Source: Paulinella micropora (Eukaryota; Cercozoa; Imbricatea; Euglyphida). Taken from it: a stretch of 64,000 nucleotides of DNA. Below the pieces are notes generated by a model, which saw nothing but the letters and a program-made list of their open reading frames with translations, was not told the origin of the DNA and did no database searches. Positions 1 through 64,000 of the stretch are shown in pieces. Made by a program: the position numbers and the translations under genes. The stretch covers positions 521,205 to 585,204 of the forward strand of contig BJOX01000294.1 of NCBI GenBank assembly GCA_009731375.1. The letters run 5' to 3'. Within the stretch, counting starts at the first letter, position 1. The number at the start of each line of letters is the position of its first letter.

Positions 1-226
1 TACTGTTGTCCACTGTAATGGAGGTGGGAGCTCGTTCTGCAAGGGGCGCTTATGGAACGAGCCCTGGCCCCGCCTGGTACTAGGGAGATTTGGTATTGCC
101 TGTATCAGTCCCTTCCGTGCAAACATCACGGCTTAGTTGGGCATCGGGTCAATACTTTATTCACACTTCCTTGGTTGACGAAATCAGAAGCTCCTTTTTC
201 TGACATTAGTCGATATCTCATCTATC
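1..226 (+). mobile_element. SINE-like family 1, copy 1 (5' part outside window)
   Basis: It shares the family-1 body: gaggtgggagctcgttctgc, an inverted-repeat partner gaacgagccctgg, and the 3' end cattagtcgatatctcatct. Its ATCT tail is only two units long before copy 2 begins. Confidence 0.8.
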
Positions 227-227
227 T

Positions 228-472
228 AACAGTCTCGAAACTCCATCTGCTTACTGGGCCCTCTGTAATGGAGGTGGGAGCTCGTTCTGCAAGGGGCGCT
301 TTATGGAACGAGCCCTGGCCCCGCCTGGTACTAGGGAGCTTTGGTATTGCCTGTATCAGTCCCTTCCGTGCAAACATCACGGCTTAGCTGGGCATCGGGT
401 TAATACTTTACCCACAGACTTCCTGGTTGACGAAATCAGAAGCTCCTTTTTTCTGACATTAGTCGATATTTC

Positions 473-473
<1 letters not shown>
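228..473 (+). mobile_element. SINE-like family 1, copy 2
   Basis: It starts at acagtctcgaaactccatct in tandem behind copy 1 and ends tcgatatttcatctatctat, continuing into a 650-base ATCT array. Confidence 0.82.
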
Positions 474-1138
<665 letters not shown>

Positions 1139-1710
1139 ACAACGTGCAGCAATCCAAAAGAAGTTCATTCTTTCTATGCAAGCCATCGATAGCTGCTCGA
1201 TCAATGGCTTTATGAAATTTTGGCTATACCAGCACTACGCTGTCCAGTCACTTGCCCGGCCATTTCTCATTTATGACCTCTGCTTATCTTTCGCCAAAAC
1301 CCTTGAGAAAATTGCGACCCGCTTCCTCAAAAAATGGGCCAATATCTACAAAAGAGCTCTGGTCTCTTGCCTTTACCGCCCACGCTCGAAATTCGGTCTA
1401 CAGCTCCAATCCATCGTCTCTTTTTACCAGCGACTTCAAATCAACNNNNNNNNNNNNNNNNNNNNNNNNNNNNNNNNNNNNNNNNNNNNNNNNNNNNNNN
1501 NNNNNNNNNNNNNNNNNNNNNNNNNNNNNNNNNNNNNNNNNNNNNNNACTCTCCATTCCTAGATTGCCTTTTTCTTCAACGTCCTTCCTCCTCTTCTTTT
1601 TCCAGAACACAGTCTACCCGTGATTCCCATCCCGGACACATGCACAGTACACAAATTATTGTTTGATGTGAAACTGCGTTCCTTTGCAAGGACTACATTC
1701 CTTTGCGACA
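1139..1710 (+). mobile_element. LINE fragment (RT C-terminal part and 3' end), interrupted by a gap
   Basis: 1139-1445 encodes [20 protein letters not shown] and what follows, as in the full copy at 19.6-23.5 kb. N fill 1446-1547. 1548-1710 is the element's 3' UTR ending gcgacatctcatctatctat. The 5' breakpoint is exactly at an ATCT array. Confidence 0.85.
1446..1547. other. assembly gap (N)
   Basis: 102 undetermined bases inside the LINE fragment. Confidence 0.99.
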
Positions 1711-2735
<1,025 letters not shown>

Positions 2736-3024
2736 CTAGTGATATGCCCTATTTCTCTTGACTTAGTTACTGTTTCTTGTGCTTTCAGTTTGCTCAACCT
2801 TCTTTTGTTTGTCTTCGCTGCCCACATGTCGCTTTCAGGCAGACAGAATAAACAGACAAGAAACACACAGACAGAAAAACGAACAGACAGATAGATAGGC
2901 GAACGAACTCTAGTACTACTCTGACTAAGGAGCAACGACTGGAGCCGAAAGAAAAGTGCAAAAGAAGTTGTAAAGATAAGGGGGAAAAAATACTCGTTGT
3001 GCTATGCGCTTGTTGTCTGGGCAG
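2736..3024. other. non-repeat stretch, no gene recognised
   Basis: Mixed sequence with a CTTTCAG at 2784-2790 and another TTTCAG near 2838. It could hold 5' exons or the promoter of the SMCHD1-like gene. No start codon in the frame of exon 3025 was found. Confidence 0.4.
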
Positions 3025-55478
<52,454 letters not shown>

Positions 55479-55760
55479 AAAGAATGGAGCGACTTTCAGG
55501 CACCCCTGCTACCTTTTCTTGTAAAGTTTTGTCGTAACTTTTTTTTCTTTCCTCTCGTTCCCTTCTTCCAAATACTTTCCCTTTCCTCTTTCCATTTTCC
55601 CCTTTCCTTTTCTTTTATTGGTCATGCTAGGTTCTCATCTCTTCCTCTCATTGTCCTCCCTCTTTGGTCCACGTCTTCTCTTTCGTTTCCCTTTTCTCCC
55701 TGTGTAGTCTTGTGTAAGTGTGTAAGTATGTAAGTATGTAAGTATGTAAGTATGTAAGAC

Positions 55761-55794
<34 letters not shown>

Positions 55795-57290
55795 GGAAGC
55801 ATTTTTTCAATTAAGGTTAATAACCAGTGTTACTATCAAATCATATTCCAGTTTTTATTTTAATATTTTGAAATATTATTAATGCTACTTTAATTTGCAT
55901 TGTGCTAGCGAATTTGCTAGCACAATTATTCTATTGGCCGAAGGCCACCGGTAAAGTTGAAAGTTTTTTATGATTTTTCCGCGTCGGTGGCACCGATATC
56001 AGTTTCTTTTCTTTTGCCAGTCCGCTGAAGGCGGACCGTTCTATTATTTCCCCCATTTGACTATTTTTGGCCATGCCCGCCTGTGAACTTGAAGTCACGG
56101 TCAAGTTGATTGATTTCGGCTCTGAGTAATACCCATCAGTCCCGCAAGCCCGACCAAAGCTGTTGCCCATTACTTATACGCCATATTACGCGTAACCATC
56201 CCGCACTTCCCCATCCCTGACCGAAACAGTTACCCATGACTGTTACCATATATGATTTGAATGAAATATTTGCCGCTTTCCCGACCTCCCCCAAAACCTG
56301 CCCCTAGTCACTCATCATGAGTCGTCCCCCCGACCTAGTGTCGGTCTATACAATCCCGGTTTATACTAGCCCAAACGAAAAGTAATCCTTGCAATACCGC
56401 CCGCCTTGTGCGCTGCAGCTCCGCTCAGATTACTTCCCGCCGTATCCCTTTCCCTCTGACTCGAACTCAGAGTCAGTTCCTCTGATTCCGACTATCCGAA
56501 GCTCATCGACCCCCGCCGACTTGACAGTTGATCTCGCCGTCTGGAAGTTGCTGTGCCCCTCGTGTTCCCCTCCGATCCTTCCGTCGTGCATGATGGCCCT
56601 TATCTCGTCATATTCTTCTCGAAGAACAATCGATGCCGCCCGTCCCCGTGTCGAACTGCATCCGTCCATCCAGAAACGCGCCCTTAGTTGTATTTCTGGC
56701 TTTTAATAGCCCCCTGATGCCCCCTGGCCCGTTGCAGTCCCGGTCGCCCAGCCCAGAGGCAACGTAGGCAAGGAAAGGCTCCCCCTGACCTTTGCTACCC
56801 CCGCGCCGCCGCGGCCCCCCCAGTTCTGAAACGCCTTGCTTGAAACGAACCTGAGAGCCGATAACACAAATGGTATATACCCCCCTATCTATTTTCCCAA
56901 TCATCCTTTCTCCCTCTGAATGATCAAAGTCTCTCTTTGAATCCACCCGCAATCCCCATCATGCCCGCTGCTATTAATTTTTTTTTTTTAATGAATTGCC
57001 GGCCCGGAAAAACTTTCAGTTAGACTTATATAACATATTTTCTCGGGGTTACTTATATTAAAAATTAACACACAAGTTTGACGTCCACAGACATCTAAGT
57101 TCAAGTTTTGTATACTAGGTTAAATTTTTCATACAGGTTGAAGTTTTTATACAAGCTGAATTTTTTATACAGGTAAAAAATGTTATACAGGTTTAATTCA
57201 GTATTTTTTTCTGCTAAAATGAATGTCGACAGTAATATGACATGATAATTGTGCGCGTGGAGAGGCCGGGGCGGGGGGGGTGGGGGGAGG
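55479..57290. other. 3' flank and intergenic region, no gene recognised
   Basis: Pyrimidine-rich for about 200 bases after the stop (likely 3' UTR), a (GTAA)n run at 55715-55794, AT-rich sequence to 55930, then mixed GC-richer sequence. Open frames on both strands at 56390-56950 show no recognisable domain. Confidence 0.6.
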
Positions 57291-58154
57291 TGTTAGTTCC
57301 TCAGTATGTTGAACGGTAACAGTAACGGTGTTAGACCACTATTATTAATGTAATAATCTATGATAGCAACTACACTCTATCAGCAGTACTACAGCTTTAA
57401 TAAGAAAAGGCTCCAACAGAACACGCCCCGTAACTTGACTGGCCTGATCATAGGTAATGGCCCTACCGACACCGTTACTCCGATACGGCCGGTCCAAAGA
57501 AGCAATAAGTTTAACATAAATATGTAATATTCGTATGATAATACATATGTATATTCGACAAGTATCGCACCTATGAACATAACGCAAAAATAGAATTTTG
57601 ACTGAAGCGCTTCCCGTAAGGGGGGTAAAATCTAAAAAAAAATTCTTGGCGGGTCTGTACTTTCTGAAAAGGGGGACCCAGGTCTGTCGACTCTCGAGGA
57701 GCGATGAAACACCCTGCGTCCGGCCCACAACCAGAGTTCCAATTTGGCCTCTTATTATATATGTAAATATGATTAAACAGAATATGATGATTGGCAATAC
57801 TACTAATCTCAAATTCTAAGCAATAAGTGACGAAGAGCGGAGAGATGCGGAACGTGCTCGATCGGACTCGATCCCGCCCGATCTCCTCTGAAACAGTGTC
57901 CTGAGAGCGCCATGGCCTCGAGCGACCCGATCCCGCCAAAGCCGATCTCCTCCGGGCCGGTTCCCCGAGCGCGTCATGAGTACGCCTCCCGCCGGATCGA
58001 ACTTATTTGATGTAAATTGATTTAGAAATACTACTAATGGAGGGGGGGGGGGGGGGANNNNNNNNNNAGCATAGATGGATTGTCCAATAGCATTGTGTTC
58101 GCCTTGATCTTGAACACAGTATCCCCCACGTCTGCGCCATGGATGCCTATAGCA
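57291..58154 (-). repeat. tentative 3' LTR of the copia element
   Basis: On the minus strand a purine tract (ttgaggggggtgctatagg) after the RNase H region could be the polypurine tract, placing the LTR start at TGCTA (58154). A matching end TAACA lies at 57291. The other LTR is outside the window, so this is a guess. It is interrupted by a 15-base poly-G and 10 N. Confidence 0.25.
58058..58067. other. assembly gap (10 N)
   Basis: After a poly-G run. Confidence 0.95.
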
Positions 58155-58346
58155 CCCCCCTCAATATAAAATATGCGGAAAATACAATATCGGGAGCGTA
58201 AATGAAAATGAACATAGTATGCTTAACTTTACGTAACATATCCGGTACTTATAGCGCGATTTCCCTTCCGAAACTTGCGAGAAATTCCTTCACCAACTTC
58301 ACCGAGATTTGATCTGCCAGATGATTGAATTTCTCATACATGAAAT

Positions 58347-59008
58347 TTATCTTGGTAAATAAATCCGCGATATTATCCTCCGTCGGTATCCGGAATAACT
58401 TTCTACTCTCTTGACCAATTTCTTGAGTAAGTGGTATCTTACATCGATGTGTTTGGTCCTTGACTCCCCTAGTCCTCTTTCCGAGAGGACTATCAGGATG
58501 ATAGTCCTCTCATTAGTCCTCTCATTATCCTCAAACAAGGGGATAAAACCTTTCGGGGGCAATCCGATGTCTTGGAGGGTCTGTCTCAGAGCTAGTAACT
58601 CCCTGACCGCTTCATTCGCTGATACCGTCTCCGACTCGAGGGTTGATTGTGCTATAACCGTCTGAAGCTTTGAAAACCAAGCTACTGGTGCCCCATTGAA
58701 GACGAAGATATAGCCGGAACGAGACTTCATTTCCTCGTAACTTTCTCCCCAGCAAATTCTGAATCAACGTACCCTACTAAAGGATGTTCATTGATCAACT
58801 TCTCTATATTGGCTATCACGGGAACACTGAAATCATTGGTTTCCATAGCTTTGCACGCATAAAGGCCTAATGCCTTTTCAGTGGCGGACGGACCCTTCGC
58901 CTGTCTCCAGGATTTGGGAAGCCTAGGGACACGAAACCCCTCTGACAGCATCTTGACTAACCTCTTGTCACCCCGTTTGAAAAACAGTGCTCTGGGGTCA
59001 ACAGCCAA
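58347..59008 (-). pseudogene. Ty1/copia RNase H, frameshifted
   Basis: The upper part (59008-58727) reads PLVGYVDSEFAGEKVTRK and the lower (58730-58347) reads SRSGYIFVFNGAPVAWFSKL and AQSTLESETVSANEAVREL. These form the usual copia RNase H start (GYxDxDxAG...SxSGY) and the STLESE motif, but lie in different frames overlapping by 4 bases. Last domain of the polyprotein. Confidence 0.82.
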
Positions 59009-59523
59009 AGAAACATCCTATGACCCATAGCGTAAGAGGTATCCGGGAATGGAACTTGATGCTTTGCTGCTATACTCAACGGACAGATAAGGAGGGGGCG
59101 TGTATGGATAGCTAGGAAGATGAGCATGCCGATAAGACACCTAAGGTCATACTTGAGCAGGCGATGTCCTACTTTCAGAGGCGCAGGGTTCTCAGAAGTA
59201 AAAGGGGTCTTGGCTGGCACTTCCTTCATATAATCTAACTCACCTAGGATGAGAAGCTCATATTTCCGTTGATGCAATAAAATCCCTTTCTCAGATTGAA
59301 CGATCTGAATGTTTTTGAACTCCGTTGCTTTTCCTAAGTTTTTACATCTAAACCCGTGCGCCTTCAGGCTATCTACTAAGCCTATGTGATTGGCTTCGGT
59401 TGCTGCGTGAAGTCTGTCATTAACATGAAAGGAGAGCAGCTGAATGCTCAAAGGGTTACTCCCGTGTTTAACAAAGGAAGCCCGATCTAGAGAGAAAGTG
59501 ATGAAAGCCTGCTTTTCGATCAT
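58957..59523 (-). pseudogene. Ty1/copia reverse transcriptase, C-terminal half
   Basis: Reads QAFITFSLDRASFVKHG, LLSFHVNDRLHAATEANHIG, KGILLHQRKYELLIL and PLICPLSIAAKHQ. HVND stands where copia elements have the catalytic YVDD, and the frame is separate from the N-terminal half. Inactive as it stands. Confidence 0.82.
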
Positions 59524-59534
59524 CTATTTCGACA

Positions 59535-59783
59535 TCAGGTCGTACCATAACCTTCCGGCTTCCGGGTGACCGTAAAGGGCTTAAAGTTTCTTAAGAAGCC
59601 ACAGAAAACCCTCTCGGGGGGGGGCTTGACATAGATATCATAAGGCATCTTAGCATGTAGGTAGGTAGTGGTGAATTCTATGAGCCAGAGGTCTATTCCA
59701 AAGCAGGCAGCATAAGCAATGATGAGGAGGATAGTGCGATGATGAGCGGTGGGTGAGTATGTGCGTTTAGGGTCGTATTGCAA
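59535..59783 (-). pseudogene. Ty1/copia reverse transcriptase, N-terminal half
   Basis: YDPKRTYSPTAHHRTILLII, then FTTTYLHAKMPYDIYVKPPP, the usual start of copia RT (YAPV...TIR...FL.G.L...IYM..P). The catalytic Asp normally before the FL segment is replaced (LIEFTTTYL). Confidence 0.78.
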
Positions 59784-60173
59784 CCCCGCTTTCAGGAGGT
59801 CTCCTCTTAGATTGATCCTAGCTTTATGCTACTCATCGGTCGTACCTTGCTGCTTGACCGTATCTATCCATTTCAGGGGGATGACGGGAGTGTCTGATCT
59901 TTTCGCTTCACTCTCTTTCCTCCATTCAAATGCTGTGAGCTCTTCTTGCTGTCTGACTTCGGTCTCTCGCGCCTGCTTCTATCCCTCGGTTTTTGCACAA
60001 CGGGAAATTCCGGGACTTGTTCAGCTACCAGGCAATAATTATCCTCCCTTCCTTTGCACAGACCGAGACATGTCTATTCCTGGTTCTCCCGGGAATTATG
60101 TTCTCTAGGGAAATATTTCCTTGTTCATGAGATCTCCACCCCGGGGGATGCTTGTCCTTTTCAGCGGCTATCC

Positions 60174-60494
60174 TTACTCTCTCCCCCTCGGCATGCCCGA
60201 ATTCACATTGGGATCTGGGCGTGCCGGTTCAATAATAGCCTGCTGAGGATGTAATACGAGGGCTGGGGGCGTCGCTATTCCCCCTGAAACCTCGTACTTC
60301 AAAATTTCAGAGTCTATTATCTTCTCCGTTACTCCATCATCAAACTTAACGTTGAGAGCTGGGAATCGTTTCGTTCTTCTGGTCACTGGGGCAGACGGAC
60401 CAAGAGTAACACCCTTGCGCATAGTAGTATCCCACTTATCCCCATAAGTGGTCTTAGCCCACTCTTCTCCGAACGCCCGTGCCGGGATCTGCAC
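60174..60494 (-). pseudogene. copia integrase-RT linker fragment
   Basis: Frame with GVTLGPSAPVTRRTKRFPAL and DGVTEKIIDSEILKYEVSGG. It lies between the integrase C-terminus and the RT. No domain is recognised; it is assigned by position. Confidence 0.5.
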
Positions 60495-60567
60495 TACCTT
60501 CCCAGATAAAACAACCTTAAGTTAGATTTTCTCCCCCCTCTTTCCCACTACCTTGACACTATCCGGT

Positions 60568-61278
60568 TTATTCTTCTCCCCCTGGCCTATACCACCTACA
60601 TTCCTGGAAGACGGAGTAGGGAGTAAGCTGGGGGAGGTTACTGAAATCATTATTTTCGTCATTTGAACTATCATCACTGTTCAGTCCTTTCAGGTGAGGA
60701 TCGACTGGTTGTGTCATAGAATTAGTGGGGGCATTTGAGGTACTATTACAAACGTCAGGGACATCTACGTTAGAAGGGGTAGATGAACTTCTGCTTGATT
60801 CTGGCACCTCAAAGCCAGCTTTCTTCTCGGAAGGAGGGTTGTTAGTAGCCGGAGCAGCAGGTGGTTTCGTCGATTCCCACTCGACTGAAAATATATTGCC
60901 ACCTGCTGTCCCGTTAAGACTGTTAGAAGCCTCCCGCTTACCCAACCTCCATACATCAAACATAACGTCCCGAACATTACCGTGTATTACCCGTGCAATA
61001 GGATCATAGACCCGATAATATCCGGTGTTACGTTTGTATCCTAAGAAGACTACTTTCTTTCCCCTTTCGCCCTTACCTCGTCGGGCCTTGACCTTCATCG
61101 CAGCAGCGCAACCGGTAGGACGAAGGTGATGTAGGTATGGTTTCCGACGATGAATGACTTCGTAGGGGGACTTGCCCTTAAAGGGCCCTTTAGCTATCGG
61201 GAGCAAGTTATTGATATAAGTGGCATTCTTCTCCATCTCCGTCCAAAACGTCGGAGGAAGTTCCGCGTCGCTGAGCAT
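60568..61278 (-). pseudogene. Ty1/copia integrase C-terminal part
   Basis: Starts MLSDAELPPTFWTEMEKNAT, then GKSPYEVIHRRKPYLHHLRP, TGCAAAMKVKARRGKGERGK and KVVFLGYKRNTGYYRVYDP, the standard copia string (LRxFGC..A..., FLGY, YRxYDP). A Ser/Asn-rich tail follows. Confidence 0.85.
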
Positions 61279-61357
61279 AGCTCGCGCGGGACACCATTGG
61301 TTTGATGTGACCTCTCTATCGTTGAGACTGCCTGTTTCTCGGCTGTAGGAGCCTCAA

Positions 61358-61928
61358 TTAAAATAGGTTGGTATCAACCCACTCCTGAAAACATTCGTAA
61401 CGACCATATTCTTGGTCACAAGTAATAAATTTAACCTTACGATTAGTGTGTCTTTCAAAGTACGTGACGGCTTTAAGAAAACACGGGAAAAATTCATTCT
61501 TATGACGCAGGTAATAGTCGAGTTCGAAATTATAACCGAGGCATTTGACCGTAAATTTATACCGTTTACCATCCCATAATATAGTGTTCCACCACCCTTG
61601 AGTGTCCATAGAAATATGTACGCCTGGGTGTCGTTCTACTATATGGTGGTTCTTGTGAAAGTGCGGTGCTCTCTTTATTTTATTCCTTAAACAATATTCG
61701 CACTTCATAATTCTCTCTCGCCCCCTGCCCCTACTATCTTTACCCCCATATAATGAGCCATTCCCTCCATTGCTTTAACTCCTCTATGTTTACACATGCG
61801 GTGGAAAACAGTGGCGTGAATGTGAATGTCTTCACTATGTGTGGGTCTAACGACAGGATGTAATGCTTTGGACATGTCACAATCAACATCATGTTCTTGA
61901 GTTCATGAAGTGTGCATGCATGTATCAC
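61358..61928 (-). pseudogene. Ty1/copia integrase core, broken
   Basis: 61708-61358 reads KCEYCLRNKIKRAPHF (second half of the zinc-binding motif), HISMDTQGWWN (first catalytic Asp) and KFITCDQEYGRYEC (second Asp). 61928-61740 (MIHACTLHELKNMML) is probably the pre-integrase part in another frame. Confidence 0.75.
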
Positions 61929-61949
61929 CGGGCATAACCATACAACAAG

Positions 61950-62153
61950 CTAAACTTTGAGAACTATGCTCTCCCTTCTCTGTGTTTGTCTCGTAAGAAA
62001 ACGGAACATACGATTTATCTTTATGACATCTCCATCCACATACGCATGGGATACCATCACAGTATACATCGTTATAAACAGGAAGGGCTGTTGATTGAGC
62101 AGAGTGACGAGGTGGAAGTCAGAACGAGATAGTAGACGGTGATGCCTCACCAT
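61950..62153 (-). other. copia protease-integrase spacer, no domain recognised
   Basis: Open frame with HHRLLSRSDFHLVTLLNQQP, a position between protease and integrase. Function unknown. Confidence 0.35.
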
Positions 62154-62270
62154 CTACTTTCACGTTCTGCTTCTCCAACGGTACCGGTTTATATCTCTTG
62201 TTGGGGTCCAAAGGGGCCATTCCTGGAGGATCAAAAACGAACAGGTTGTTAGGGAGGGACCTACCCCTCA

Positions 62271-62594
62271 CTACAATCTGATCTTCTTTGATGTGGATTG
62301 GGGATTCAACACAATCACCTGGTTATTCTGATGGACAACTGCGAGTCCACGCTTCAACCAAGCTGACGTAGCTACCAGTACGTAGTTCAGATGGGGTTGT
62401 ATGTGGTAACATTGCGAGTCGTATACTTGGATCGGCTCCCCGTTTGCCCCGGAAAGTTGCATCAAAACCTTTCCCTTGTACTCGGTTTTGATACTACCTT
62501 TGGCAATTTTGAACCTGTGGGGGTCGTGTTTCATCCTAACGAAGACGTCCTTATGGGGTGATTGAGACTCGCTAGCCCCACTATCATCTACCAA
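62271..62594 (-). pseudogene. Ty1/copia aspartic protease
   Basis: VDDSGASESQSPHKDVFVRM carries the DSGAS active-site motif of copia proteases (usually followed by a His). Downstream LNYVLVATSAWLKRGLAVVH is the typical LLSVSQL-like strand. It overlaps the gag-like frame by 7 bases, suggesting a frameshift. Confidence 0.78.
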
Positions 62595-63338
62595 ACCATC
62601 CCCGCCACACTCCTTTCAGGCATCTCTTTCTCATCTTCCTCTTTCTCATGCATCATCACGACACAGTCCTTTTCAGGTGATGAGGGTGAGGTGTTTGAAG
62701 TGGCGTTAGAAGAGGTACTGAGTCTTGAAGATGATAGGTTGTGACATTTTTCTCCTTCTAGACCTATGCGTTGCAAGTATTCCCTGTACTCTGACAATTG
62801 GGTTCTGAGGTGAGGAAATGATGCAATTAATCCCCTAGCAAAGGGGTCGTTCCATTTATGGCCATTCAGACAATGAAACTCTGGATATGCGCGTAAAGTT
62901 CCATATCGAATTCGTTCACTTGCCCATCCTTCCCAGTGATGAGAGAATCCCTCACCTCTAGCTCCCTTGCACCCTCTGCTAACGCTCCTATCAACCTCTT
63001 TATCTCCTCCACAGAGGGTACCTCTCCATTTCCACCAGCAATCGCCATCTTTCCCTCATGCCACCGCCATGCAACTGAAGGGTAATTCCTGATCCTGTCT
63101 CTCTAGCTCTCTCTCTCCAAACCTTGGCTTGACTCACTCGATGCAAGACGTGGTAATGGGAAACCTACTCTCTTGCCCTTCTTTCTTGTCTCCCACCCTG
63201 CGCCATCCTCGGCGCTTTTACTCATCTCTTTCTTGGAGTTTGAGCGTTGTACAGATGGCTCAGAGGGAGAAAAGAACTTCAGGGAAGAGGCGGGGGAACC
63301 GTTTTCGTCACCATTTTCATCAGATATCATCTCCCCCT

Positions 63339-63369
<31 letters not shown>

Positions 63370-63677
63370 TCCTTAGTATTTCCCTCTACTGCAACCTCAA
63401 CGTTCTCACCCCTTTCAGAACTTGGGTCGGAACGTTGTACAGTTGGAGTAGAGAGCTTATGGCTTGTAGAAGAAGATGATGCAACATGTGAACTGTGAGC
63501 AGAAGTAGGCCTGTGTGATGGCATGCTTGAGGGTGATATGAGGGAATTGGAATGGATAGAAGGATGATCTTGCTCTACCCTAGTCCATTGCCGTAGGACC
63601 CATTCCATCGGGGCTAATATCAGGGCACCTCTGAACGGTATACTCCCCCTATTCAATTGTGCTCTAATAACTGCCAA
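62588..63677 (-). pseudogene. copia gag-like region in several frames
   Basis: Four consecutive minus frames (63677-63327, 63330-63103, 63048-62866, 62797-62588), some overlapping by 4-25 bases. They are Ser/Pro and Glu-rich with a (GA)n-coded [11 protein letters not shown] stretch. Assigned to gag by position upstream of the protease. Confidence 0.5.
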
Positions 63678-64000
63678 TAGTTCCCCCTTGTTTGTTCTGT
63701 GCCATTATGGTGCGTGCAAAAGTCACACCCGTGCCTCTCCATCATTATCACACACGCACTACCCGCTTTCTGTGCCCGGACGGCCCCAACTTTCCATAAA
63801 CACCGGACTCCTTTCCTATTGAAACCCTCACACTGCTTTTTGGCCGAAACCTGGAGTGTGCTACTTTTAAGGGGTTGTGCCCATAACTTAAGAAGGGGAC
63901 CTTCTTCTTCCCGTAAATGGTTTGCGGTAGAAGCACGAAATTTCATCAGAACTTTTCTGTAACCCCCTTCGACACGGCGAAGTCCCCAACCATCCTCCAT
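63653..64000 (-). CDS. N-terminal gag-like or upstream frame with a Cys-rich motif (partial, runs off window)
   Basis: Open from the window edge. It reads KKQCEGFNRKGVRCLWKVG, then ERHGCDFCTHHNGTE. The spacing QCxGxxxxGxRC...CxxCxxH looks like a small zinc-binding motif seen in various eukaryotic proteins. Its place at the 5' end of the copia element suggests gag, but it may be a separate gene. Confidence 0.4.
   Translation of the reverse strand: MEDGWGLRRVEGGYRKVLMKFRASTANHLREEEGPLLKLWAQPLKSSTLQVSAKKQCEGFNRKGVRCLWKVGAVRAQKAGSACVIMMERHGCDFCTHHNGTEQTRGNYWQLLEHN

Noticed and set aside
56389-56952. Overlapping frames of about 100 residues on both strands
   Set aside because: No recognisable domain, no splice or start context, and both strands equally open in a GC-rich stretch.
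57345-57812. 155-residue minus frame with hydrophobic start
   Set aside because: Lies in the tentative LTR, no known domain, and overlaps a plus-strand frame of similar quality.

Overview
This is a eukaryotic nuclear window, probably from a protist or alga; the exact lineage cannot be read from the sequence. Its main content is one plus-strand gene of about 50 kb (about 5.6-55.5 kb, perhaps from 3.0 kb). I can thread about 80 short exons whose splice phases match almost throughout. They encode roughly 2,500 residues that follow the animal SMCHD1 / plant GMI1 architecture: an N-terminal GHKL ATPase (FTPHFDLL, EFHDNS, DNGKGM, GVGAKHAG), a transducer-like region (FAFIVISGIR, ELATIYHFYTHG), the SMCHD1-like block [12 protein letters not shown], a long series of beta-sandwich-like segments, a coiled coil, and a C-terminal SMC-type hinge with a basic tail ending at 55478.

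The introns make up more than 80% of the gene and are mostly simple repeats: (ATCT)n/(GATA)n, (TATG)n/(CATA)n, (ACTAT)n, hexamers, (CT)n, (TTG)n and poly-T. Two processes are visible. Many repeats begin exactly at the 5' splice site in splice-site phase (GTATGT into GTATGTATGT). Many introns also hold decayed tandem copies of the exon next door, often with their splice sites.

Inserted in the tetranucleotide arrays are retroelements: a non-LTR retrotransposon of the restriction-like-endonuclease type (two near-identical head-to-tail copies at 19.6-25.6 kb plus fragments) and three SINE-like families. All end in CATCTATCTATC or CATATCTATC and all have their 3' end reading into the ATCT strand, which suggests microsatellite-targeted insertion. 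A MITE-like inverted-repeat element lies at 27.4-27.7 kb, and a large palindrome carrying a reversed exon copy at 9.97-10.9 kb.

After the stop codon at 55478 the composition changes abruptly. The last 8.5 kb has few microsatellites and holds a broken minus-strand Ty1/copia retrotransposon (gag-like, protease, integrase, reverse transcriptase, RNase H; 64.0 down to 58.35 kb) with a tentative LTR at 57.3-58.15 kb. Eight runs of N interrupt the window, several next to repeats. No rRNA, tRNA, CRISPR array or bacterial operon was found.
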